Origin: Gnetum montanum
Taxonomy: Eukaryota > Streptophyta > Gnetopsida > Gnetales > Gnetaceae
Reading direction: 5' to 3'
Length of the DNA stretch: 64,000 bases
Assembly: GCA_015680685.1 (NCBI GenBank)
Contig: MNCI01002041.1
Location: 66,470 to 130,469, forward strand
The notes beneath the pieces were generated by a model that saw only the letters and a list, made by a program, of their open reading frames with translations, ran no database searches and had not been told where the DNA came from. Position 1 is the first letter of the stretch. Each line of letters begins with the position of its first letter. A program made the position numbers and the translations under genes. Positions 8,421 through 20,395 of this stretch are shown here, in pieces.

Positions 8421-10866
8421 GCATGGATCCAATCAGACATAGTATGAGTGAGCATTATAGTATGGATCCTAGGTAGAGTTTGATTTGAAGAAGTTCTGAA
8501 GGAATTTGATACAAGGGAGGAAGAGGTAGGAGTAGGGTTGTCAACTGTAGGTGTAGGAGAGGGCTTAAGTGGACTATGGGATTGAAAGAAAGGTCTTTTC
8601 TTTGGTCAAGCATTCAACCCCTCTGATTGATGATTTATTTGTAGATTAATAACGCTTGTAGCATTGCATTGTTGCGGTTAGGCTGGTAGTTCACCCTGCA
8701 TAGGTGGAGGAAGTGGTAGTTGTACGGGTGAAGGAGGAGTATGTGTAGGGATAGGAGGAGGATAAGTGTAAGAGGTGGTATCCCTTTTTTCATGTGGAAA
8801 ATGATCTTGATAATAATCTAAAGGGTGGTAGTGAGGCTGAAAATTAGAGACATGACTGGAGAAGTCACGTGGAGACATGGATTACTAAACGTAGTAACCA
8901 TATGGATTAGGTTGCTAGTAAGGGTACTGTTACCTTGGCAGTGCTAGCGCCCATGATTGTGGTTGCTACCACTATTGATATTTTTCATACAATTGTCATG
9001 GAGCTTCACTTGGATAATATGGTTATTACTGGTGGAACTGCCTAAGATTACCTTGCAGATAAGGTAACCTTTTGGATGTTTGCCTTTGTGTAAGTCGTGG
9101 ATGTAAGGCATAAATCCTAGACTCTTGTAGATGTGACACAATGGGACAAAATCCCTTAGTATGTTCATATTGACAAACATCACACCCATGATCATCATTT
9201 GATTCGCTTTCTGCAACTTCTTTGATTGCAATAATCTTGCCCTTACCTTTGTGATATCCACGTTCAGCTTCTTTGTGCCTCCTATGCTCACGATCACTAC
9301 CTTGTTCCTTAGACACTTTGGCAATTTTGAGAACTACTTAGAATCTATTATCCATTGAGTCTCATAATTGATCAACCTTCCTTGTAAGTTCAAATTAGAA
9401 TTTTTGGACTAGTAAGGTTTTCTTATTCACCCCCTCATCAAATATGGACTCATCCTCATTGTCATAGAATCAAACCTCCCTCCTATGAATGGAAGGATCA
9501 TGATTGTACTCCACTACACTTTCTCTTTTTCTTAGCTCGACCTCCTCTTTGGCGACCTACTCTATTAATCTTTGTATCTGATGGGTATTTAGTTTTGATA
9601 GTCATCCCTAGGCATAGAAACCAAGGGTTCCTCTCATTTTTGACCAAAGCCCATCTACTATGTGGTAAAGTTGATCTAGTTGTGAATAATCATGGTCCAA
9701 ACATTTGTGCATTAAGGTGAAGCATCAGCCAATGGCAGCATCCAAGGGTTCATTCCTTCCTTATTTTCATCCTTGAATTTGCTTCCTTAAATTGGACACC
9801 CTAGAGTACGTTTGATATCATTGAACGATTCCAACATGGTACCCCACCGTATGATAGATTCCAACTCTAAGGACCAGTACCAATTTTTTGCTTCTTTGAT
9901 GAGTGTCCTAAGGAACAACTTCAGTTTCTACCACTTGTTCTCTATATTTTACAAGGCACATGCATCTTGAAAATCTTGAAGATGATTCTGCAGATTAGAG
10001 TTATATCCTCCTTCAAATTGACGATTATTGTTCATGTCTAGCCTTTTGATTCGACTATCCTTCACATGCCTTGTTGTAATTCTTACTGCCTCTGCAATGT
10101 TAAGCATACTTCAAGTAGCAAGTAGAAGCTTACCAAGGCCTTGATCATGGTGCCTATGATGCCCTCTACTACCCCTTCATTCATGGCAATGTGCCTCTCT
10201 TAAATGTCTACACCCTTGATCTTTTCTTTCTCAATGGTCCCTTTGGTTATTTTGGTCCCATCAATCATTTCATTCATTTCGATCACCTCCATCACAGTCT
10301 CTTCTTCTATGGTCATGGTCAGAGCTAGAAGAAGAAGAAGATGATGAAGGGGAAGAGGAAGGAGAACTAGAATTATATATTGTGGAGTGCAAGTTCTAGT
10401 TTTGACCTTCATTTTTGAAGTCAAAGAGAGGTGTTTCATTGAATAGAAGATCCTCAGAGAAGGATTTTCCACTAGCTTGTTGGTACAACAAGAATGGAGA
10501 ATTGTTAAGTCCTTTTCGCTTCAAAAATTCATAGCATTGTTCTAGCTGTTGGTCTTATAGATGTTGTTCTTCAATGGGATGATAATCCTTGGCATGAGTA
10601 TCTTCCACAATATACTCTGCATGGGGGTCTTAGAGACCACATCATGTAAGCATTTGGTAGATCATTGCAAGAACAGCTTGATCGGGTGACAACACAATGT
10701 TACCTTCCATGTTGCACCACCATAGCTGTTCATCCTAGTGTGGGATGAAGGTGAAGTTTGGTACATACTCATCATGATGAGTATATACAATTTGATATTG
10801 TTGAGGCACTAGTTGATAAGCTTTATTAGTCTTGGGTAGCAAATCGCTCCTGTGAGAAGAAGACAT
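8421..10866 (-). pseudogene. R3 gag (pseudogene)
   Basis: The start ATG at 10866 begins MSSSHRSDLLP and is preceded by a leader and PBS at the expected distance. The Gag domain is recognisable between about 10060 and 9560 through stops and shifts, equivalent to R1 residues 320-480. The zinc knuckle, at about 9185-9143 in the 9316-9026 open stretch, reads CDVCQYEHTKGFC followed by PIVSHLQESRIYAL, again CX2CX3HX4C. A Pro-rich linker (8878-8678) leads to protease. Confidence 0.75.
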
Positions 10867-11009
10867 TTTCAGTTAGTGAAATAAAATTCATAGTGTACTT
10901 CTGAGTATTTTTTGTAGTAATTATAAGATAAGATATGACTCTTAGGTTTTTTCCAACAATTTAAATACTTTTGACTAGGTCCTAGATAGCGCATGAAATA
11001 ATAAAAAGG
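10867..11009 (-). other. R3 leader between PBS and gag
   Basis: A 143-bp AT-rich leader with no ORF, similar in length and position to the R1 leader. Confidence 0.45.
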
Positions 11010-11027
11010 TCCTCGGCAACAGCGTTA
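11010..11027 (-). other. R3 primer-binding site (decayed tRNA-Asp)
   Basis: It matches the tRNA-Asp 3' end at 14 of 18 positions. All four differences are C-to-T or G-to-A on the plus strand, as expected from methylation decay. Confidence 0.75.
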
Positions 11028-11028
11028 G

Positions 11029-11856
11029 TGATGAGCAATAAGGTATCCCTATGCCCAACCATATGAATCACTAAGGCATAATGCTAAATCGGGTTAAATT
11101 CTGTGGACCTATAGTTATCTGATGCACTAGCTCTTCTAGGAAGTGAAATGAGCATTGAGAACGTTCGTTGTCTTCCTAACTACACTTGTGAGGCTCAAGG
11201 GTATGGTTTAAGTTTTATTGAGGTTTATGATTTTTTCTTATTAAATATTTTATAGATTTGATTGCGTACAACAAGAATGAAGAGTAGAGTAATTTAAAAT
11301 CTAATTCGATATTGTCTATCTAGCCTAGCACAAGTAACTGCCCCACTTTCTTGGATACACCTTGAACATATATAGTGCTGCTAGGTTACCAAATGTTAAG
11401 CATTGCTGGGTTACCAAGTACTATATGAATGCTCAAAGTGGTCATGCTCGTGGTCATTAACAACTAGAAATAAATTACTTAAATTCAAATGTATTAAAGT
11501 AAGGAGCAAGAAAGTAAGATGCATTAAAGAAAATATTAATCTATTCATAGTGTTGCAAGGATTATCAAAAGAGTTTGTTTTATTCCCATCACACTGTTAT
11601 GCTCAAGTACATTAGTGCTTGAACAAAGAATTGTACACACTTAGACTTCTTTTATGGGCACTCAGAAAATATTTTAATTGTAGAGAGAAGAAATGATAAG
11701 AGCTTTGCTATTTTGACTAGAAAAATGACCAAAAAATGATGTGAAAACTAGAGCCCAAGCACGATATTTATAGACTTGGGGTATATACCCCAATGTTACA
11801 TACGTGATGTTGCAACCAGACCCTAACATCGCATACATGACATCATGGCTTCATCA
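11029..11856 (-). repeat. R3 5' LTR (828 bp)
   Basis: The inner end TGATGAGCAA (plus strand) starts next to the PBS and the outer end is CTTCATCA at 11856. A minus-strand TATA box CTATAAATA lies at 11773-11765, with the perfect palindrome GGGGTATATACCCC (11778-11791) immediately upstream, and decayed repeats with GATGTT/CAACATC further up. Plus-strand R4 sequence resumes at 11857. Confidence 0.78.
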
Positions 11857-12815
11857 ATGGGCAATGCCACCACCATGATAGCAACATCCATATTAGTAAT
11901 TAGATCCTTATGCATACTATTTGTAGCATCCAATATCTCTAGGAAATGTAGTAGTTTAAAATTCTCAGTACTATCCACCAGAGTACTATAGACCTACGCC
12001 TCCAAGGATGGATTCAAATCTGTACGTGCATTAACAAGTGACTGTTTTGTTAAGTCAACCCTCTAACCCTCTACCACCTATGCCACCACTTGTAATACAA
12101 GGTGAGTTGCCATCATAGCCTTAGCAGAAAAGTCAACAAGGGTAGTAAATATATAGATAGAGGATCATACCAGTAATACTAAAGGTAAATCTAAGAAACA
12201 TCCTTTCTTCAAGACAAGTCCAAAAAGAGTTAGTAGAGTTAGGACTTCACTGAATCATGTTTCTTATATGACAGATCCTCCTACAAACATTATGCTTCTA
12301 TAACAACCAAATCAGAAACTTAAAACTGTCATGCTAACGAATATAGTATCAAATTGGATAAAGGTAGGAACACTTCCTAAGAAAATTATTTATCCAAGAA
12401 TTCCTCTAATTTATTTACAAGTATTTGGAAATTGACCATGCAAGGCTCTACTGGATTCAGGTTTTGAAGTATATATGATATCTCAAGAAACATACAAGGC
12501 ATGGAACCTACCACCCTTGAAAAAGTGCAACATAAGGTTAGAGCTAGCTGATCAATCTATTTTCATTCTATTAGGATAGATAGAAGATGTGGTGACCACT
12601 ATCAATGGGTGATCTTATCTAGTAGATTTCCTAGTGATCGATGTGAAGAATGATAATAAGGAATTTCCTATCATTATGGGGAGAGCATGACTTAGCAGAA
12701 TAGATGCTAAGCTAGAAATAAGATATTTATCCATGAAAATCTCTAATGAAGATGAGCAAGGAGCCATACATACGCAAAGACTTCCATGCATTACGAATGA
12801 TAAAGAAGGATGTAG
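11857..12815 (+). pseudogene. R4 gag linker and protease (pseudogene)
   Basis: It begins inside the Pro/Gln/Tyr-rich linker (compare R5 at 36268 onward) and continues into retropepsin with LLDSGFEVYMIS; the DSG codons are intact at 12454-12462. The strands ELADQSIFILLG and FPIIMGRA follow with stops between them. The upstream part of gag is separated by R3. The protease active site is kept but the frame is broken. Confidence 0.75.
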
Positions 12816-13130
12816 TTGTGGATCGAAACTTTAGAATGTCAACACAATCCTTACACACCAGGCCATAACAATTGTGAGAAACAAGTGTGTGAACAAAAAG
12901 GAACATGGGTCACTATACCAAAAGACACCCAATGGCTAAAAACTGAGAACATAAAACCACCCAAAACATGCATGAAAACATCTAACCCACTTGTTAACTC
13001 CTACGTTAAGAGAATGACCCAAACTAAGAACTCACAAAATGATATAGTAAATCATGATCAAACACTAACAAGTAGTAAACATGGAGACTTAATGCTTGAA
13101 ATTAAGAATAAACAAAGTTGGACCTTTTGA
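12816..13130 (+). CDS. R4 unique ORF after protease, 104 aa, function unknown
   Basis: This open frame overlaps the position where protease would continue towards RT. It contains CEQKGTWVTIPKDTQWLK, whose TQWL resembles the linker of R6 (EGTQWLIVN), then about 70 residues rich in Lys, Asn and Thr with no counterpart in the other copies. It may be residual linker in a shifted frame plus foreign sequence at the pol deletion junction. I do not recognise a domain. Confidence 0.35.
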   Translation: MWIETLECQHNPYTPGHNNCEKQVCEQKGTWVTIPKDTQWLKTENIKPPKTCMKTSNPLVNSYVKRMTQTKNSQNDIVNHDQTLTSSKHGDLMLEIKNKQSWTF

Positions 13131-14760
13131 AATGGAAATGTCATTTAGTTCAACAGAATATATATCTCCATGGGATAATAACTTGATTACATGGGATAAT
13201 AACTGAAAAACTAAATAACTAAAGATGACAGATAAGAAACCTATAGTGTATGATCTGGGGGATCTAAGGTCTATTTACTGAACACTCACCCATGAGTTTA
13301 GTCATGAAGGAGACACCCTATCTTGATTCAGGAATTAATAAGTGTTTTTTAATTTTTTGTTTCACAATTCTTTTTGGTTTATAAGTTCTTATTATGCTTT
13401 TCAAATTTCTTACCAATTTTTCATATTCTTTGATATCTTTTCATTCTATTAGTCTTTTCCATTTCTTCATTATTTGCTATTCTTTGATATTTTTTAACTT
13501 ATTTCTCTATTGTTTCTATTTTTCTATAATTTTTACTAGTTTTGTACCTATTTTTTTTAATTTTTTCAATAAAGTACAAGAAATAAAGTAAGATGTAGTC
13601 CCAATAAGATGAATATTGTCCTCTATTATCATATCATAAAGGATTGATTACCTATATAGTGAGACCATGACATCCATCCACCCATTCCAAGAATAAGAGG
13701 TTCTTACATCCTTGTCATTAGGATAATCTAAAGAAACTTGTGAGTACTATCTTATGATGTGAGTACTATCTTGTTACTAAGGATGTATTAATCCCCTATA
13801 GATCCAACAAAAAATGGAAGAAAAAGTACAATAAGTGTTGTCTTACCATGTATTTGAAAAGACATGTTACCCATGCTTGAAGGTAGTCCTTTGGTAAGAT
13901 TGGCATAATCAAAAATAAGCTCCATGCACAGAATAAATTTTTGGGGTCCCACCGGAAAGACATGTTACCCATGCCTAAAGGTAGGCGGCTTCTTAGGAAT
14001 ATCAAAAATAAAGAGTGCAACAAATAAACTCCTCCCTTGAACAACATGCCAAGTGCTAATCCTTCTTGTAATAGTGGTAGACTTATGGTTGTAAATCCCA
14101 AGGGATAAAACAATGCAATGTCATTGGAACATGGTTTGGACTTGGTTTGAATCTTGGAAAGAAGGGCTAATGATTACTTTAACCATAGATTACACATAAG
14201 AATTCGTTATGCCTATGATAAGATACCTCACGTCCTAGTTTTAGCAATCCCTTCTGTAGTACATCTCATATTTAATCATAACTTTATGGTTTCATATAAT
14301 ATAGTGTTATTTTCCCAATCTAGCGATACTAATGTGTGTGTTTTTCTAGACAGCTATGTCTTACATTTAACTCCTTCAGAGCCTACGAATACTTTTGGGT
14401 ATAGTTATACAAGGGCACTATGGGCTAGAGCTTGCTTTGGGGATGATCTACTTGTATAAATCTTGTGTTTAATACTTGAAAAGCACTTCCACATCATCTT
14501 ATGCCTTCTGAAACAATCAAGACTCAACATATAGTTTCCATATCATCTAATAATTTGTCCATACATTTGAAATTCTTGACCTGTCTGCTATACATTCAAT
14601 AAACTTTCATTGCCAGAGATTTCTTCTTTATGACATTTGAATGCCAAATTCTCAAAAACTATGCATCATGAATTATCCAAGACCCCTTGGACAAGCTTCA
14701 CATCTTCTAAACATTCTAGTTGACTCATTTTCCCTAGAAACTTCAACAAAAATTTGAAAT
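13131..14760 (+). other. R4 post-pol noncoding region with conserved blocks
   Basis: No gene is supported. It holds a purine motif CTGGGGGAT (about 13254-13262), a T-rich tract (13340-13570) ending in AATAAA (13568-13573), the block GACATCCATCCACCCATTC (from 13669), and two copies 98 bp apart of the block GACATGTTACCCATGC (13861 and 13959). R5 shares all of this in order, and R6-R8 share most of it. Confidence 0.65.
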
Positions 14761-14789
14761 GTTTTCATGGTGACATTGTAGCTACAACA

Positions 14790-14845
14790 CCATAGCCCCT
14801 ATGATGTTGCATCTATGATATCACACATATAAAAATAGTATATAT
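14790..14845 (+). promoter_or_regulatory. R4 internal promoter upstream of accessory gene
   Basis: A TATA box ATATAAAAATAG (14827-14838) lies downstream of ATGTTGCATCTATGATATCAC. The R4 LTR has TTGTATCTATGATGT just upstream of its own TATA (20636-20648). R5 has the same TATA element at 41974-41985. No transcript evidence is available. Confidence 0.5.
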
Positions 14846-15072
14846 ATGCACGGGAGTTGGTGAAAGTTTTCGTTACTCTCATTTGTAGTAAGGGAAGTTT
14901 TTGTAGTTTTTCCTCAGAGAATTTGCACACTAAATTCCCAAGGCCATAACTTTGTCCCCATAACTTTGATTTCTAAAATTCTTGAACCTTGTTGATCCTT
15001 GATTGCTCAACTTAGCTGACATTAGGAAATTTGAGCCAAGAAGTTTTCTAAAATCTAGAAGATAGTATAAGG

Positions 15073-15375
15073 GTAAGTATAAGGAAACAATAAACATATC
15101 ATCATGAACTGATTGAACTTAGGCCAAATAAATTAATGAATTCTTTTAATGGGTCATTCTAACTATGTTGAGGCACCATAAGAAAATAAATATCAATTGT
15201 GGAAGGTCATAGTGGTTAGGGATATAACACCTAAGGGGTTTCATTTTAACCATTTTTTCTAACTCTACAATCATAATGAGATAAGGATTTAGCTTAACAA
15301 AGGGTATGAGGAAGATAAGAACTATTAAGAACTAATTTAAACACTTCAATAATTTTAAATCCTTGTTGATTATAG
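15073..15375 (+). other. Candidate 5'-UTR intron of R4 accessory gene (303 bp)
   Basis: The donor GG|GTAAGTAT fits the plant consensus, and the acceptor GATTATAG directly precedes TTGGCC, which stands where the ATGG start lies in R6-R8. R7 has an equivalent pair 296 bp apart. The same donor survives in R5 near 42232-42240. Confidence 0.5.
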
Positions 15376-17283
15376 TTGGCCTCGAAGAAACTAGCTGATG
15401 ACCTTGAACAGGCAAGTAGCTAAAGGACCTTCCCACCATGGGAGAAAATGACCATGAGGCTAGGAAGAGGCCAACCAGGGGAACAAACTATATAAGCTAA
15501 GCATGTGGAGAAGGAGGTCCAATCATGTAGCATTCACCAACAAACTCTGGCTATCGAGCATTCTACATAGGGGGAGGTAGAAGTTTCACTAATGCCTAAA
15601 CAAGGAAAACACTTCACATTATCTCATGAATACCTCCAAGACATTCAAGAAAAATCCATCATGTCCATGGTTACTGTCGAGTTAAATTTTGGTCCTTTCA
15701 TGGAATTTGCTCCAGAAGTTGTAAAGATGAAACTCCAAACATCTTCCCTATGGTCCACATTATCCAGCCTTGGTGAATGGTATCTAGGAAAAACATACCA
15801 ATTCTGGCAAAATAAATAAGCTAATGCAGTAGTAAAAATTGGAGTCTTTGTGCCATACTTAGTAGAGGCAATCACAAAGGCCCTCAACAATCCAAATGAA
15901 GGAGCCAACATGGTGTAGATCTCCACAAGATTAGATACCAATGTCAAGAAGTTGTGGCTGCAGAGGGCATATGGAAAAGATGACAAGGACTATAGTGAGC
16001 TCTTAGTAGAAGAAAAGATATATTTTAAGATTGAAGCCTACCATTTGTTCTCAACCAAAAGGGTCAATAGGTTATCAACATATGTAGCTAGAGGAAAGAA
16101 GTGTAATCTTGATGGGGAAATTCAATGCTAACATCACCCATTTGTTCTTCCTTGAGATCTCAAGATGGTTTGAAGAAAAAAAGGTAGGGAACTCAACACT
16201 GCCATTCCCTTGCCTCATTAGGAAGTTATGCTAACAAGTTGAAATCGTGGGATATACCAATGATGTTCCAAGAAAGGCCCAAAATGCATCCTATGCAAAG
16301 ATGTTCAAACTGATGTCACCTAAAAAAGATCAGTTGAAGAAGTTAGTAGGCACAGAGGACATTGCAAGTTTCACTCCTACCGATAACATTCTCACTACCG
16401 GTCAGTAGCAACAAGTAGGACCCAGTCGTCAACCACAAGTTGAATAGCAACAACAACAAGAATAATAAGAAATACCACCATTATTGTAGAACTACAAACC
16501 ACCCATGAGCCATCTGCAATAAATTGTAGAAATAATAAGTTAGGGAATAAGGAAAGGGACTAGTTTGTATAAAGTAAGGGAGGGCTCCATTAGGCCCACT
16601 ATATCCATAGACCCAGCAAGTGGACAAGTGTCACTACAAGTAGGAAGAGAGGATCACTAGGCATGATAGATATTCAAAAATGTTGCATCATTTCAAGTAA
16701 TGCTTGAAATCAGTGAAGGTGCCATTGTTGTGGTCATGCAACATTAGGATGTAGTAGGAGCCATAAGAATCATTACTGACCATATCAAGGAATCCTTCAA
16801 TGTAGCTGTTGTGTCATTGGTTGATATCTTTGGAGCATAGGATGCTCAAATGCTTGTCGGAACCTCAATGACTCTTATGGAACATGAAGACATACTAGAC
16901 AAATTGCTATAGACAAGCCAACTCATGCAAAATATTTTTGATATCCTGAGTAATATCCCTGAAATCTAGTCTAATTTAATAGCCACAAAGGGGAAGTTGG
17001 TCATGGTAGAAATAAGAGTTGAACATGTACAGAATCAAGTGTAGTGATTACAAGCAGAGTTAGCAAATCTGAGAGTTGAAAGAAAGACCCTTTATAGTTT
17101 ATAGCACCTAATCAACTTGAATAGTTTAGAATTGATCATGTAAGGTAATTGATTGTCCACAATATGAAAATGGAAAGAGAGAAGAAGAAACTGTGAGATG
17201 CATCATTTATAGAGGCCTAAACATATGCACATGTCAAAGCAGTCAATCTTATAGGAAAAAAATAAACTTGCTACTAACAATAC
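15376..17283 (+). pseudogene. R4 accessory protein, N-terminal part (pseudogene)
   Basis: The start codon is TTG where related copies have ATG. The conserved N-terminal domain shows LNFGPFMEF and GEWYLGKTYQFW (15592-15819), and after one frameshift near 16130 it shows LPFPCLIRKLC and VGYTNDVPRKAQ. By eye this resembles the 'putative plant transposon protein' domain of plant retroelement ORFs (I recall it as PF20167); a profile search would decide. A variable Gln/Pro-rich linker and the first coiled-coil segment follow. No signal peptide or membrane segment was seen, which argues against an envelope. Multiple stops; the coding region resumes at 19477. Confidence 0.65.
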
Positions 17284-19476
17284 TATTCACATCAACATCA
17301 CTTATAAAGAGGGCCTTATCCATCCATTATTAGACCTTAAGTTCTAACTAGTGATTACCAACAAAACCATAAGTTTTAATTGTCCATCAACAACAAAAAA
17401 AATAAAAAAACTAACAATTGAAACTAAGGGTAGTGTCCAATTAAATCTAATGGATGCTCTCTTAGTTCAAGGATACTACTATAGTTAATGAGTAGATTAA
17501 TGCTAGTACTCATGAAAAATAATGTATTATAAATTGTATATATTGCCTTGCTTTCAGCAAAATAGAGCTTGGAAAATCAAAGATACAAGTACTATCTATC
17601 TTTGATAAAAATATTTTAGTTTCTATCTTCCACTGTAATCTACTGCAACATCGTCAAGCTACAGAGAAACTTTGTCTGTGGCAAGAAATCCTCATTGGTG
17701 CTATGTGGTAGCACTCTCCTCATTGTCCACTTCCCCTTATCACATAGGTTGGCAAACACTGCCATGCTTGGCCATCCTCGTTGCTGCTTTCTATGCTACT
17801 TGTCACCTTGCCTGTGTTGTGCCCATTGCCTGCCATGCTTGCCTTACCTGCTACCAAACCCTCATGTGTGTCCCATATCTATTGTAGCAAATCCTTCACT
17901 ATCAGAACTCTGCTAAATCCCTAATTTTTCCTTACAAGCTATTACTTTGCTATGATGGTTTCCACACCATCATCACCATCTACTATGCACATCATGCCAA
18001 GCCCTTGCCCATGAAAACCCTTGTCCTCAACCCTAGTGAAATGCTTTCCATGTAGCACTGCTAGCATCACCCTACACTTGCTTGTGGTCCACATATGCCT
18101 TTTGCTTGTAGCCACATGTTCCCTTCATTCACTGCCAAGTGCTAGCCTATGCCACCCCTAGTACTTCACTGCTCTACCCTAACATGCTAACACCATGCTA
18201 TTGCTTCACCTACCATTCCCCTTGTATTGCACCCCCTTCTTTTACTATGTTGCTTGCTTTCTATTACTTGTAGTCTATGCCAATGTTGCACAACACCTGC
18301 CCTGACCTGACCCTACACACACACACAAAATAATAGTAGTAATAATAAATAATATAAGTTAATAATAATATATATGTTACTTTTTAACTTCATGTTTATG
18401 CTTAGTTATTTTCATAATTGATTGATTGGTTTATCTTTAGTGTTTTATAATCAAGTAATTACTAACTTATTCTTAGTTGCTAATTGATAGGCACATATGG
18501 AAGAAATTAAGGAAGTATAGATTACAAAAAAGATCTAGACTATCAGTGCACCACCCAATCTTGTCAAAGATATTATGCATGACTGTGGACACATGGCCAG
18601 TTCTCCATCCTCCCATTAGAGGAAGAAAGGAAGAAGAGGGAGGAGGAGGCCCTATATAAGGCCTCCTCAAATTAAGAAGAGGGAGGAGGAAGCCCTATAC
18701 AAGGCCTTCTCAGGCAATCAAAAGATCATTAAGAAGAAATCACCAAGAGGTTAGTCACTAGTATAAGGCCTTTTCTTCCACTTCTTCTCAAATATGCTAT
18801 TTCCCTTCTACCCCTTCATATAGCCCATTATTTTTCTTCTACCCCTTCATATAGCCCGTTATTCCACTGTAGCCAAAACTATGCTCTTGCGACTACCTCT
18901 AATTGGCTCGATCAAGAGTCCATTGAGGTAAAGCTATCTAGGATGTTAGAGAGGCTTGTCCTTGAATTTGGACATGAAAAAGATTAGGAACAAGGTTGCG
19001 GCAGCATTCTAGATGGAAAGGAGGCAACTATTACTCACTTGCAAGATCTGAAAGAATAAACAAGGTAGTTGACTCAAGCTATCTGGTTGTACCATGAGTA
19101 CCTATAGAAGGAGGTGCAGATAACCAAGGTGGCTAAATTAGTGAATGATTCGCTAAGTTCCCATTCCCTTCCTTCCCCTATCTTGATGTTCTCCTCATGC
19201 ATGTTATTAAAATGTTCACTTTAAATATTTTAATAAATTTCTCATATTTTAATGTTCTATTCTACAATTCACTTTAGTTTTTCTCAATGCTCAAATTTAA
19301 GTTCTATTCAAATCATTTTTTTATTTAATTAGCTACATTTCCTCTTCTATTTGGAGACTATTCCTAGGCTAGTTGTGCCCTAAGCAAGGTGCCCTAGGAA
19401 ATAGCCTTATCAAATCAAGTTCCTTAAGGATGTTGTGTGTTAGTGTGCCTTTATAGTTGAAATTTTTGCATCAACA
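17284..19476 (+). mobile_element. 2.2-kb insertion in R4 accessory gene (solo-LTR-like)
   Basis: It is flanked by the 5-bp repeat AATAC (17279-17283 and 19477-19481). The termini TATTCA...ATCAACA resemble TGTT...AACA with G-to-A decay. Homology of the surrounding coiled-coil gene to R5 resumes exactly across it. It contains a TATA motif CCTATATAAGG near 18651, duplicated with a 43-bp period (18631-18673 and 18674-18715), and a pyrimidine-rich stretch 17640-18300. No protein domain was recognised, so I favour a long solo LTR or a non-autonomous LTR element. Confidence 0.6.
18631..18715 (+). repeat. 43-bp tandem duplication containing a TATA box
   Basis: Two copies of AAGAAGAGGGAGGAGGA followed by a CCCTATATAAGGCC-type core (second copy CCCTATACAAGGCC), 43 bp apart. 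This duplicates the presumed core promoter of the inserted element. Confidence 0.7.
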
Positions 19477-20395
19477 AATACAAGGTTAATGAACATTGAA
19501 AAGTAGGAATTTTTTTTTGAAGAGAGCATTCAATAGCTTAGAGAACAACTTATCAGAGTTAACCAAGACATGAGTCACTTGGCCAAAGAAAACAAGAACT
19601 TATCAATAGAAGAAGTCTGCGTAATCTGCAAAACATTTGTAATAGAAATCAGTGCATGACAGAATGAGGCCAGGAAGCATGAGGAACTCAAAAGGTATTT
19701 TAGAGACTAGGTGGGCATGTATAAGTAGATAAATGAAAAAAAGACCTAGCTATCAAAAGCTAGAATTAGTTTCCTTTTTGCTTAAAATCTATATTGGCAA
19801 TCCATCTTGGATAGTCTTTCCCATGTCTACAAAGTTGAGGTGAAAAACAAAGACTTGCAGATAGAGGACTTAACAGAATACGTGGGTTTAGTGAACCTTT
19901 GCTAAGCTAACTTGGCCATGTTAGCAGTAGGTAGGCCTTGAAATGAGTTAGAGTAGTAGGTACCAGCTATATATGCCATGTATGAGAGGAAGTTTGCTAA
20001 CTAAAAGGATGCATTATAGAATTTACATGTGGTAAAATCAAAGCTAGAAATTGTCAAGGCTAGCTACCATGGGAAAAATGATGTAGTAGCAAACCTAGTG
20101 CATCACATGTTAGATTACCAAGAGCTCAAAAATACAAATAGGGAATTTGAAGACAAGAGATGACAGTTCGTAGCATGGTACATAAAAGCTAACAAGATGC
20201 TTTTGTAGCTGCCATGCCCATGGGATGTACCTACTTCATCCAATATTACACAACAAGCATGGATGATACATGACCCAAGGAAAGAAGAGAAGAAACTTTA
20301 AAAGCTCCTAAACCACTACCAATTTCAAAAGCTTGATAACAAAGGGAAGAAGCCAATGGAAGAGCCTTGACTACCTAGAACATGAACTACATTAG
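19477..20395 (+). pseudogene. R4 accessory protein, C-terminal part (pseudogene)
   Basis: It continues the coiled coil after the insertion (QLREQL-like heptads, many Lys/Glu/Gln) and ends with the conserved tail FVAWYIKANKML, LPCPWDVPT, AWMIHDPRKEE and HYQFQKLDNKGKKPMEEP. R5 and R8 have the same tail, R6 a diverged one. The stop is at 20393-20395. Several internal TAG and TAA codons are present, mostly at former Gln or Trp codons. Confidence 0.65.

Larger units (their letters stand above)
5779..11856 (-). mobile_element. R3: decayed Athila-like gag-pol element, truncated in integrase
   Basis: Minus-strand order: 5' LTR 11029-11856, PBS 11010-11027, gag from 10866, protease about 8420-7863, RT and RNase H about 7480-6240, and the start of integrase to 5779, where R2 interrupts it. 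All reading frames carry several stops and shifts. To the right, the LTR abuts plus-strand gag-linker sequence of R4, so R3 was inserted into R4. The rest of pol, any accessory gene and the 3' LTR lie beyond the left edge or are lost. Confidence 0.82.
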
